A DNA stretch of 23,090 nt, taken from a bacterium (GTDB taxonomy: Bacteria; Latescibacterota; UBA2968; UBA8231). The DNA is taken from assembly GCA_027593305.1 (NCBI GenBank), contig JAQCJA010000014.1, positions 1 to 23,090 on the forward strand, read 5' to 3'. Below are positions 1 through 7,996 of the stretch, piece by piece. Under the pieces are notes generated by a model that was not told the origin of the DNA, ran no database searches, and was given only the letters and a program-made list of their open reading frames with translations. The translations under genes were made by a program, and so were the position numbers. Numbering within the stretch: the stretch's first letter is position 1; every line of letters begins with the position of its first letter.

Positions 1-390
1 CGAGAAGACCCTCCTTCCCTGAGACCCCTGCTGGCCGCGCACTGGCGTCTGCGCCGGCGAACTCCTCCTCCTGCGCCATCAGGTCCAGACGACGAACTGC
101 CTGCCAGCAGCAGCTGGCATCCACAAGCGTCTGCCAGACTGGCCGCAGTGCCTATTCTACTTTTCATTTTGCCCGGTATGCTTGACTATTCAGATCAGCC
201 CAACTGCGGACACATGGACAGCCCCCGACTGGCAAACCGACTGAAGCCGGCACGCGTGATGAACGTTTGATCGCCGTGGAGAACGCCGCGACCAAGGGCG
301 GCAGAATCTGACACTCCTCTCCGGATACTTGCTGTGACGTGCAGGGAGGTCGGAGAATGGTTCAATTCCAGTAACGCCCACCGTTATACG
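1..390. other. Left-edge region without a supportable gene
   Basis: I see no gene here that I can support. In the forward direction a short open stretch, roughly 186-311, ends in a protein-like tail (residues RDERLIAVENAATKGGRI before a TGA), but it has no good start codon or ribosome binding site. It may be a gene remnant or chance. Around 355-385 there is a T-arm-like string with a GTTCAATTC loop, followed by GCCCACC. No acceptor, anticodon arm or CCA end matches it, so I do not call a tRNA. The region lies beyond the terminator of the minus-strand efflux operon. Confidence 0.4.
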
Positions 391-428
391 AAAAGGGTCC
401 CCCGGCTTCGCGCTCGGGGGACCCTTTT
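391..428 (-). terminator. Perfect 14-bp hairpin terminator after the efflux operon
   Basis: The left arm AAAAGGGTCCCCCG (391-404) is perfectly complementary to the right arm CGGGGGACCCTTTT (415-428), with a 10-base loop. Read on the minus strand, the stem begins about 10 bases after the stop codon of the RND pump and ends in a TTTT tract, as expected for a Rho-independent terminator. The A and T tracts flank both sides, so it could also stop transcription arriving on the plus strand from the left. Confidence 0.88.
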
Positions 429-437
429 CTGTTTGGG

Positions 438-3400
438 TCAAGCGTTTTCTTGACTCATCTTGGCCCTCGCGACGGCGCTGGCCATCGCCCCCGCACCGAA
501 GCGGGACAGGAGGCCCGGCAGGACGATCATGTTCAGCGCTGTAGAACTGAACAGGCCACCGAGGATGACGATCGCCATCGGTGTCTGAATCTCCTTGCCC
601 GGCGCGCCTCCACCGAGTGCCAGCGGCACGAGGGCCAGAGCCGCCGTCAGAGCCGTCATCATGATGGGACTCAGACGCTCCAGCGAGCCCTGCACGATGG
701 CCTGACGCAGCGGCGCGCCATCGCAAGCCAGATTGCGGCAATGCGAGATCAACAGGACACCGTTGCGGGTGGCGATACCGAAGAGCGTGATGAAGCCCAC
801 CAGCGAGGCGACGCTGACGACGCCGCTGGTGAAGTACACCGACCAGATTCCGCCGATCAGCGCCAGTGGCAGATTTGCCATGGTGAACAGAGCCAACCGG
901 AAGGATCCGAACTCCATATAGAGAATGAGGAAAATCGCTGCGATGGCGATCAGTGTGAAAATCGTCAAGTGACGCGTTGCGGCCTGCTCACTCTCGAACT
1001 GGCCACCAAACTCGACATAGTAGCCCTCGGGAAAGGACACATCTGACTGCAGACGCGACTCGATCTCGTTGACGACACTGCGCAGGTCGTTGCCGGCGAC
1101 ATTGGCCTGGACGACGATCTTTCGTTGCCCGTTTTCTCGACTGACGCGATTCGGACCTCGGTCGTAGTCCACATCGGCCAGTTGGCTCAGGGGCACCTTC
1201 GGCCCGGCAGGTGTGTCGAGCAGGCCCTGCCTGATGCGCTCAAGGCTGCCGCGGGATGCTTCATCGAAGCGAACCACCATGTCGTAGCTCTGGCCTTGTT
1301 CGAGCACCTGACTCACCACTTCCCCGGTGAAGGCGACATCGGTGAACTCCGCCAGATCCCGGACCGTTACGCCATAGAGGGCCATCGCATCGCGGCGCGG
1401 TGTGATGCGTACCTGGGGCACCTCAACCTGCGGATCAACCGCCAGGTCGACGACGCCAGGAATGCCCTCCATCTGCGTGCGCACTGCCTCAGCCAACCCC
1501 CGCAACTGCTGCAGATCCGGTCCGAAGATCTTCACGGCAATGTTGGCCCGCGTGCCGGACAGCATGTGATCGATACGGTGCCCGATCGGCTGTCCGATCG
1601 TGATATTGGTCCCTGGAAGGACGGACAATGACGCCCGCACCTCCTGCAGAAATGCTTCCTTGTCCCTGTCGCCGAGTTCGAACCGTGCATCGATTTCAGA
1701 GGCTTCCACTCCCTGCGCATGCTCGTCGAGTTCCGCGCTACCTGGGCGGCGTGCCGTAGTCTGAACTTCGGGCAGCGACAGCAGGATGCGCTCCGCCTGT
1801 TGGCCGATCTTGCCCGACTCCTCCAAAGATGTCCCGGGGGGTGTAACGACGCTGATGACAAGAGCCCCTTCGTTGAACTCGGGCAGGAAGGAGCGGCCGA
1901 GGGACGGCAGGATCGCCAGACTTGCCGCCAGAGCTGCGACAGACAACAACAGCACGAGACCGGGGATGCGCAGTACCACTGCCAGGGTGGACTCGTAGAC
2001 GGCCTTGAAGCGAGTCACGAGCCAACTGTCTCCCTCCTGCTCCAGCACCTTCGCCCTTGGCAGCAGGAAGGCGCTGAGCGCCGGTGTCACGATCAGCGCC
2101 ACCAGCAACGAAGCAAGAATCGAGGCGATGTAGGCTGTCCCCATCGGCTTCAGGAGGCGTCCCTCCACGCCACTGAGCCACAGTAGCGGTACGAAAACGA
2201 TGACGATGATCAGCGTGGCATTGATCATCGGTCCTCTGATTTCGGCTGCCGCATCGAAAATCACACGATCGGGGTGCCGACGCTCGCCCACGGGGCGGCC
2301 ACGCTCCTGTTTGAGGCGCCGGAACATGTTTTCCACGTAGATGATCGCATCGTCGACGAGGGCTCCGATGGCAATCGCCAGACCACCGAGGGTCATGGTG
2401 TTGATCGTGATGTCGAGCAGCCAGAATACGAACACCGCCGCCACTAGCGACAGTGGAATGGCAAGGGCTGAGATGAGCGTAGCGCGAAAGTTCCACAGGA
2501 ACAGAAAGAGGACGACGATGACGAGAATCGCCCCGTGAGCCAGCGCTTCGACGACGTTGTCGATCGCCACCTGGATGAAATCTGCCTGCCGGAATACATG
2601 CGTATCGATGACCACGTCGGCGGGCAGCCCCCGCCGAATATCCTGCACCGTCGCTTCTACTGCCAGAGTGAGATCCAGCGTATTGGCGTTGGGTTGTTTC
2701 TGTACGATGACGACGACAGCCGGCTTCGCCTCTGCTGAACCGTCTCCGAACTTGATCGCCGCGCCGACGTCTACTTTTGCTACGTCTTGAATCCGGACAG
2801 GCGTGCCGCCCCGCGTGACGACGACTGCCTTGCCGATGTCCGCGGCATCGCGAATGCGCCCGGTGCCACGGATCAGGTACTCCTGTCCAGCTTCGGTGAA
2901 GCGTCCCCCCGAGAAATTGGCGTTGCTCTGACCTGCCGCCACCATGACTTCGTGCAGGCTCACCTGATACGCCGTCAGCTTGGCCGGTGACACCAGCACC
3001 TGATACTGGCGTACTTCACCGCCGATGGGAACCACCTGCGACACGCCGGGTACCGCGAGCAATCGACGACGAAGGGTCCAATCGGCCAGGGACCTCAGGG
3101 CCATTGGATCAGTTCCACCATCGTCAGTGCTGTACACGCTGATCACCATGATTTCGCCCATGATCGAGCTGATCGGCGCCAACAGAGGCGGGTCGACATC
3201 GTCGGGCAGTGCCGCTTGTACAGCCTGCAGTTTCTCTGCCACGATCTGTCGGGCAGAGAAAATATCCATGCCCCAATCGAACTCGACCCAGACGATGGAG
3301 ATCCCCGTCGCCGTCGAGGAGCGCACCCGGCGCACGCCGGTCGCGCCGTTCACGGCAGTCTCGACAGGAAAGGTGACCAGTTGCTCCACCTCCTGGGTAG

Positions 3401-3569
3401 CCATGCCGTGAGCCTCGGTGATGACAGTGACTGTCGGCGCCGTCAGATCAGGGAAGACGTCTACGGGCAGGCGCGAAGCGACCATCATCCCGCTGACCAG
3501 GAACAACAGACTTCCGATCACTACGATGACTCGATGGGACAGTGAGATTTCAGTCAAACGATTCAGCAT
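438..3569 (-). CDS. Heavy-metal-type RND efflux pump (CusA/CzcA family)
   Basis: Inner-membrane proton-driven pump of the HME-RND family, 1043 residues, the usual length for CusA/CzcA. The N-terminus has the first membrane helix (about 12-32), a large periplasmic porter domain, and a membrane block at 340-500. Helix 4 carries the paired acidic residues D406-D407 in the motif ALVDDAIIYVEN, typical of proton relay in metal RND pumps. A second periplasmic domain and membrane block follow. The ATG has an AGGG sequence upstream and lies 14 bases after the adaptor gene. In the second porter domain the segment NEGALVISVVTPPG has no methionine at the position where I recall CusA having one (YMPS), so copper or silver specificity is not supported. 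The exported ion is unknown (Zn/Co/Ni/Cd or other). The family assignment is firm. Confidence 0.95.
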   Translation of the reverse strand: MLNRLTEISLSHRVIVVIGSLLFLVSGMMVASRLPVDVFPDLTAPTVTVITEAHGMATQEVEQLVTFPVETAVNGATGVRRVRSSTATGISIVWVEFDWGMDIFSARQIVAEKLQAVQAALPDDVDPPLLAPISSIMGEIMVISVYSTDDGGTDPMALRSLADWTLRRRLLAVPGVSQVVPIGGEVRQYQVLVSPAKLTAYQVSLHEVMVAAGQSNANFSGGRFTEAGQEYLIRGTGRIRDAADIGKAVVVTRGGTPVRIQDVAKVDVGAAIKFGDGSAEAKPAVVVIVQKQPNANTLDLTLAVEATVQDIRRGLPADVVIDTHVFRQADFIQVAIDNVVEALAHGAILVIVVLFLFLWNFRATLISALAIPLSLVAAVFVFWLLDITINTMTLGGLAIAIGALVDDAIIYVENMFRRLKQERGRPVGERRHPDRVIFDAAAEIRGPMINATLIIVIVFVPLLWLSGVEGRLLKPMGTAYIASILASLLVALIVTPALSAFLLPRAKVLEQEGDSWLVTRFKAVYESTLAVVLRIPGLVLLLSVAALAASLAILPSLGRSFLPEFNEGALVISVVTPPGTSLEESGKIGQQAERILLSLPEVQTTARRPGSAELDEHAQGVEASEIDARFELGDRDKEAFLQEVRASLSVLPGTNITIGQPIGHRIDHMLSGTRANIAVKIFGPDLQQLRGLAEAVRTQMEGIPGVVDLAVDPQVEVPQVRITPRRDAMALYGVTVRDLAEFTDVAFTGEVVSQVLEQGQSYDMVVRFDEASRGSLERIRQGLLDTPAGPKVPLSQLADVDYDRGPNRVSRENGQRKIVVQANVAGNDLRSVVNEIESRLQSDVSFPEGYYVEFGGQFESEQAATRHLTIFTLIAIAAIFLILYMEFGSFRLALFTMANLPLALIGGIWSVYFTSGVVSVASLVGFITLFGIATRNGVLLISHCRNLACDGAPLRQAIVQGSLERLSPIMMTALTAALALVPLALGGGAPGKEIQTPMAIVILGGLFSSTALNMIVLPGLLSRFGAGAMASAVARAKMSQENA

Positions 3570-3583
3570 TACTATCGTTCCCT

Positions 3584-5131
3584 TTAGTGAGCGTGGCCGT
3601 GGCCGGCGGTCGGCGTACCCAGGGAGGCCAGACGGACCTGGTATCCCCCAACCGTCACGACATGCTCGCCCATGGCGAGCCCGTCCAGCACCTGCACGAA
3701 ACCGCTGTCACGGATCCCGGTTTTCACTGTCCGTCGAACGAAGGATTCGCCCTCGGCCTGCACGTAGACGACGGATTGTCCGCCCTCGTCGAGGAGGGCT
3801 GTCACCGGGACAGCCAGCCCCACGATGGTGTCACCCGTGTGCAGGGCCACCTCCACGAACTGATGAATCTTCAGCCGCAGATCCGGATTGGCGATTTCGA
3901 AGAGCACCGGCAGCGTGCGCGACACGGGGTCGATAGTGCTGCCGATGGACACGACACGACCGTCCAGGTCGCTGACGCGATAGTTTGCATCGTCACCCTC
4001 CACGACAAAGGACGCATCGAGAACGCGACCAACTTTCCGATAGTGCGACAGAGGCACCCGCGCCTCGAGCAACACACGGCGGGGATCGGTGACGCTGAAC
4101 AGCACATCGCCCGGCGATACTGACTGACCCAGGTGCACCTGGGCCTCGACTACGCCCCCCGCGATCGGTGACGTCACGTGGTAGTGCACTGCACCATCGT
4201 TGGCGGTGAAGTCAACATCTCTGGCGACACGATCAAAGGTTGCCTTGCTGGTCTCGTAGCGCAGACGCGCCTCGTCCAGTCGGCGTTGGGGCGCCGCCTG
4301 ACTCTTGTAGAGTCGCCCGGCGCGCTCGTATTCCGACTGCGCCAGCAGGAACTCGTTGCGCACGCTCATCAGCATGGACCCGGTCTCCGTCGGTGGTGAG
4401 ATGACCGCGAGGACCTCCCCTGCCTCGACCCAGGTACCCGGCAGCGGCAGATTTCGATTCTGATCCGCGGCGATGACGCCGTGGACGAGGGCCGGTACGT
4501 CAGCGTGATTCCGGGGGCCTGCCAGGATCTCACCAAGGGCGGAGACTGAGGCAACCAACGGCCGTTCGGCGACCGCCATGGTGGCGAAATCAATCTGCCA
4601 CTGCTGTTCCTTGAGAAACGAAATCGCCCCGGTTTCTTCCCCTTCATCGCTGTGTGCCAGATCGTCATGGGTCGCAACCACCTTGACCTTCTGCACGTGG
4701 ATGCGATCGTGTACCTGCGGTCCATCGAGTAATAACTCCAGCGTGTAGACACCTGGTCGCTCGAAGCGAACCGTCGGGATGTAAATCCCGGGGCGCGCCG
4801 GGCCGGCTGCGGTCACCTCGAAACTCGTGCCGGACGACTCGAAGTTGCAGACGAGGGCGCCACGGGTAACCGCAGAAAAGTCACTCAGATCCGTCAGGTG
4901 GATGAGAAAGGGCGCTTCCTGGCCCACGACCAGGTCGGGGTATTCCATGAACAGCTCGGTGTTGTCAGTCCACAGTGTCACACTCGTTGCGCCAGCGGGA
5001 TGCGCGTGCTCTTGTTCGTCCTCGGCACGCGACTCGTCCGGATGCGCATGGTCGGACCCGTGACCGCACGCCGCCAGGCCGAGAGCCAGCAGCGCGCACC
5101 AGGCGGTGTGTCGTCGAAGTTGTGTCGTCAT
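3584..5131 (-). CDS. Efflux RND periplasmic adaptor lipoprotein (CusB/HlyD family)
   Basis: Membrane fusion protein that links the RND pump to the TolC-like channel, 515 residues. I chose the ATG at 5131 because its coding sequence then starts with a lipoprotein signal (lipobox LAAC, C22) and overlaps the upstream stop as ATGA. A longer reading frame upstream would bury this signal. After the lipid anchor comes a His-rich stretch (HGSDHAH, EHAHP), then an extracytoplasmic beta domain (about 48-155). Barrel-sandwich/lipoyl halves lie at about 190-245 and 315-350, around a predicted coiled-coil hairpin (about 250-305), and a beta-barrel region follows. The C-terminus ends in GHGHAH. Histidines at both ends suggest metal handling by the adaptor itself. 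It is co-transcribed with the pump and outer membrane factor. Confidence 0.94.
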   Translation of the reverse strand: MTTQLRRHTAWCALLALGLAACGHGSDHAHPDESRAEDEQEHAHPAGATSVTLWTDNTELFMEYPDLVVGQEAPFLIHLTDLSDFSAVTRGALVCNFESSGTSFEVTAAGPARPGIYIPTVRFERPGVYTLELLLDGPQVHDRIHVQKVKVVATHDDLAHSDEGEETGAISFLKEQQWQIDFATMAVAERPLVASVSALGEILAGPRNHADVPALVHGVIAADQNRNLPLPGTWVEAGEVLAVISPPTETGSMLMSVRNEFLLAQSEYERAGRLYKSQAAPQRRLDEARLRYETSKATFDRVARDVDFTANDGAVHYHVTSPIAGGVVEAQVHLGQSVSPGDVLFSVTDPRRVLLEARVPLSHYRKVGRVLDASFVVEGDDANYRVSDLDGRVVSIGSTIDPVSRTLPVLFEIANPDLRLKIHQFVEVALHTGDTIVGLAVPVTALLDEGGQSVVYVQAEGESFVRRTVKTGIRDSGFVQVLDGLAMGEHVVTVGGYQVRLASLGTPTAGHGHAH

Positions 5132-6384
5132 TCCGGCTCGGTCCCCCGTGTGGCCTCGGACAATGGCGTGCCGATGGCTCGTTCCAGTTCGTGATAGGTT
5201 CTCTGATAGTCTCGCAGGAGCGTCCACCGATGGTCTGCTTCGCCCGTTATTGACTCGACGGCATCGATCAAGGTCATCAGGTCGCTGTCACCCTCATCGT
5301 AGGCCTGTCTGGCGGTATCCAGCATGCTGGTGAGTTCGCCCTCGGCGGGTAGTGCTTCAGCCTGTTGAGACAGTATCCCAAGGCGATAAAGGAGGGATCG
5401 CACTTCGAGGGTGACATTCGTCCGTGTCCAGTTGGCCTGCAGCGCGGCGTGCCGCTGCAGTGCGCGCGCTTCCTGCAGCTCCCCCTGTTTTCGATCGAAC
5501 AGCGGCATGTCGAGGGACACCATGCCCGTGAGTCCGGAAGCTCCCCCATCCTCCTCCTTGTAGCCGAAACCAACTTGCATTTCGGGCCAACGGTCGCGCT
5601 TGAGCCGGTCGATGCCTGCACTGCCGACATCGATGTCGGCAGAGGCGGAGCGCATTTCTGCGCGCGCTGCCAGCGCTCTGTCAACCAGGGAGGCCGGTGT
5701 CTCCTCAATGGTTGGGTACGGGTATTCGGCGTGAAGCTCGAGGCCCTCGAGCGAATCGGGATCAACACCCATCTGAACAGCCAGCCGGCGTCGCGCCACT
5801 GACTCATTCAGGCGCGACCGTTCCGCGACGCGCGAGACCCGCAACGATTCGAGCTCCAGCCGGCGCACGTCATAGTCACTGAGATCACCCTCCTGCAGAC
5901 GGGCGCGACCGATGCGCGCCACTTCATTCAGCGCAGCACCAGCTGTTGTCAGGGCTCGCGCATGACCTGCCGCGGTGAATGCATCGACGTAGGTCCAGAG
6001 AACTTCCAGACGAAGCTCCTGGCGGGCTTGCAGGACCCTGGCTTCAACGGCGGCCAATCGCGCCTGCGCTTGTCGAACTTGTGGACCACGTCGCCACATG
6101 AAGTCGACCGGCAGTTCCGCCTCGATGGCCCACTCTCCAGCTTCGGCGCCGCCTCGTTCGAGCGCCTCGAAGCCGTAGGTGACACTGGGATTGGGCAACT
6201 GCCCGACAGCTCGACGCGCACCAAGGGCTGCATCAAGCTGCTGTCGGGCCATGGCGATCGTTGGATGGTTACCCAGGGCTCGGGCGACGGCCTGCTCCGG
6301 GGTGAGGTTGTTCATTTCGGCCGCCTTCAGTTCCCCGGTTGAAAAACCCAGGTACAGAAGGGCGACGATACACGGATATGCCAC
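5128..6384 (-). CDS. TolC-family outer membrane factor of the metal efflux system
   Basis: Outer membrane channel/tunnel protein, about 418 residues, of the CusC/CzcC/TolC type. It shows two repeated halves rich in Ala, Arg, Glu and Leu with long helical segments, for example LTPEQAVARAL near the N-terminus and the matching second half near RALAARAEMRSASADIDV. The start at GTG 6384 is preceded by AGGAG at 8 bases and gives a clean signal peptide (about 1-22, ending near AA before EMNN). A GTG 51 bases further upstream (6435) is an alternative without a better ribosome site. The stop overlaps the adaptor start (ATGA), so the two are translationally coupled. There is no lipobox cysteine at a plausible cleavage site, unlike CusC. 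Confidence 0.9.
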   Translation of the reverse strand: MAYPCIVALLYLGFSTGELKAAEMNNLTPEQAVARALGNHPTIAMARQQLDAALGARRAVGQLPNPSVTYGFEALERGGAEAGEWAIEAELPVDFMWRRGPQVRQAQARLAAVEARVLQARQELRLEVLWTYVDAFTAAGHARALTTAGAALNEVARIGRARLQEGDLSDYDVRRLELESLRVSRVAERSRLNESVARRRLAVQMGVDPDSLEGLELHAEYPYPTIEETPASLVDRALAARAEMRSASADIDVGSAGIDRLKRDRWPEMQVGFGYKEEDGGASGLTGMVSLDMPLFDRKQGELQEARALQRHAALQANWTRTNVTLEVRSLLYRLGILSQQAEALPAEGELTSMLDTARQAYDEGDSDLMTLIDAVESITGEADHRWTLLRDYQRTYHELERAIGTPLSEATRGTEPE

Positions 6385-6496
6385 GGGCAACGCTCCTGCG
6401 GAGGTCACATGGAGACCACGGAAGAAAGCACCCACGGGCTCGACCCGCGGGGCACTTCACGTCACGAATGTTGTGGAATTGGGTGGTGCGGAGACT

Positions 6497-6964
6497 TCAG
6501 GTACGAGGAGGCGAAACGTCCGTGCCCTGGTGCAGGGCGATCTGGCCTGAGGTGCATGGCACCTGGGAAGGCTCAGCATGTGGCTTGTTGCAGATCGGCG
6601 CATCATCGGTGTCGGCGATGACGGCAAAGCACGCTGGCAGCTGCGGCAGCAAGTTGCGGAGTGAATCAGGCAACCTGGCCGAATGGCTCCGTTGGAATAC
6701 GACGTCGGTAGACCCGTCGCGGCCGTCGACCGAGTGTCCTGTGGATGGATGATCTGCCTCGCCGTGCTCCGTGGACGAGGCGACGCCCTGATCGACCCCT
6801 GCTAAGGAATGGGCGTGATAAACCCTTCCTTCGCTTTCCATGCCCATATCCATGTGGGTATGCTCGTGAACCCACGGTCCCAGCAGGTACAACAACAGAT
6901 AGGTTGTCCCGACCCAGAGGGTCAGTCGCGGGCAACGGTGGGATGAGTGGGAAGACGTCGTCAT
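6497..6964 (-). CDS. Small His/Met-rich single-pass membrane protein heading the efflux operon
   Basis: I do not recognise a named family. With the ATG at 6964 the product is 155 residues. It has a short basic N-terminus, one hydrophobic helix (about 14-30, LWVGTTYLLLYLLGPWV), then immediately the motif HEHTHMDMGM, and further scattered histidines (YHAH, EHGEADHPSTGH). Cysteines occur near the C-terminus (ACF, PICN, VPCT). A membrane anchor followed by a His/Met cluster suggests periplasmic metal binding or sensing, by analogy with small accessory proteins next to metal RND operons. It lies about 110 bases before the TolC-like gene on the same strand. The start is uncertain because its ribosome site is weak; a TTG at 7003 is possible. 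Overlapping frames exist, so the gene is likely but not certain. Confidence 0.62.
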   Translation of the reverse strand: MTTSSHSSHRCPRLTLWVGTTYLLLYLLGPWVHEHTHMDMGMESEGRVYHAHSLAGVDQGVASSTEHGEADHPSTGHSVDGRDGSTDVVFQRSHSARLPDSLRNLLPQLPACFAVIADTDDAPICNKPHAEPSQVPCTSGQIALHQGTDVSPPRT

Positions 6965-7085
6965 GGTGGGTCCGAGTGTATGAGTCGTCACGCTGCATGG
7001 CAAACTCCGCCGGCGTGAATGCCCTGGTGGCCGGCGCCATGAAGTCGGGTGTGAGGTCGCGCTCCCTCCGGCATCAATGCATGCT

Positions 7086-7101
7086 GAATCTGTCGAGATT
7101 C
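7086..7101. promoter_or_regulatory. 16-bp inverted repeat upstream of the efflux operon
   Basis: The sequence GAATCTgtcgAGATTC is a perfect 6-bp inverted repeat with a 4-base centre. It lies about 120 bases upstream of the small His-rich gene and next to the relic dehydrogenase. Its size suits a dimeric repressor or activator of the metal operon, but I see no convincing -35/-10 pair nearby and no regulator gene in the window. Confidence 0.3.
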
Positions 7102-7110
7102 GCGTAGCTT

Positions 7111-7825
7111 AGTCTGCAACTGCCATCGGCGACAAGCCATCTGGGTTACACCTCTGTAACCTGTTGTTTTTTCTGGTAGCAGTGCCTGCTTGACATGCAG
7201 GAGCCCTGAGCGACCTCGTCAGCGGTACCGGCTCGAGGAATCGCATGGGGGGCAGTATTGTTCGCATACAGCGCTTCACGCTCCTTGCCCTTGAGTGCAA
7301 CCATCGGCGTATCGATGGGACCCGGGGACACGACATTCAGCCTGCGCGGCGCAATCTCGGTCGCCACGGTCTTGCGAAGACTTCGATCGCACCGCCAACC
7401 GATGCCAGCGAAACCTGACCCGGTTTGGGTCTGCGCGCCGGCGTTCCACTCACCAGCACGATGGTTCCGTCTGCGCTCATATGCTCTGTACCGAAACGAA
7501 CAACATTGGCATACCCCCAGAGCTTGTCGAAGGAGACCTGATAGCCATCCATGTCCAGGAAGGGGCCGATGGCTCTGTCGCCACCCGTAGCGGCGCTCAC
7601 CAGAATGTCGAAGGGCGCGTTCCGTTGAAACAGTTTGGACAACCCTTCACGATCCCGGACGTCGCACTTTTCGAAGGTGATACCCTCCGGCACATCGCCA
7701 GCCTTCTCCGGGTTTCGGCTCACGGCGATGACTTTCGAGCCCAATGCGGCCAGTTGTTTTGCAGTGGCAGGTCCAATCCCCGAGGTCCCACCAGATACAA
7801 TCGCTTTCTTTCATGATACGTTCAT
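7111..7825 (-). pseudogene. Broken short-chain dehydrogenase/reductase (SDR)
   Basis: Remains of an SDR enzyme of about 230-240 residues. With a good ribosome site (AGGA) the ATG at 7825 begins MNVS, then hits an in-frame TGA (7811-7813). The same frame continues as KKAIVSGGTSGIG, the NAD(P)-binding glycine motif, and on through VIAVSRNPEKAGDVPEG to VGGAIEVFA. Near 7372 the frame shifts; the next frame continues TVATEIAPRRLNVVSPGPI and DTPM, a hallmark of SDRs. A further shift near 7205 scrambles the C-terminus, where traces of a VTG and ADG end are visible. The segment aligned with the catalytic YxxxK reads SLASVGGA, so Tyr is absent, as in some atypical SDRs. With a premature stop and two or more frameshifts it cannot make the full enzyme. 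Confidence 0.85.
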
Positions 7826-7855
7826 AACCATCCTCGTTTTTTTGTGTAGTTCGCC

Positions 7856-7872
7856 GTCCTGGTGAACAGGAC
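7856..7872. promoter_or_regulatory. 17-bp palindrome upstream of the SDR relic
   Basis: The minus-strand sequence GTCCTGttcacCAGGAC is a perfect 6-bp inverted repeat with a 5-base centre, 31 bases upstream of the relic's ATG. SDRs of this type are often controlled by a neighbouring TetR- or HxlR-type regulator binding such a site, but no regulator gene is present here. It is not followed by a T tract on the side expected for a terminator. Confidence 0.3.
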
Positions 7873-7996
7873 CGTCACGATACATGCCCCGGGCGAGACA
7901 AGTCCGTTGGCTGCGGCTCCCGCCAGGCAAGCAAGGCAAGCCGGACGGTTCCAACCAGGGCCACGAAGTGGATCGCTCAGCGCCCTTCTGCAGCAA

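Noticed and set aside
350..390. Possible tRNA or tmRNA 3' end (GGTTCAATTCC followed by GCCCACC)
   Set aside because: T-stem has a mismatch, there is no CCA, and no acceptor or anticodon arm upstream pairs correctly. No tmRNA tag ending in ALAA is present.
190..741. Minus-strand open frame of 183 codons
   Set aside because: It runs through the perfect terminator hairpin and into the antisense-compatible frame of the RND pump gene; composition is Arg/Pro/Ser-rich shadow.
7811..7825. UGA recoding (selenocysteine or reassigned UGA) in the SDR gene
   Set aside because: UGA ends several intact genes in the window, no SECIS-like element is seen after the codon, and further frameshifts show the gene is dead.
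7836..7843. T-run upstream of the 7856-7872 palindrome as a terminator
   Set aside because: The T-run precedes the stem on the plus strand and reads as an A-run after the stem on the minus strand, so it is the wrong way round for a Rho-independent terminator.
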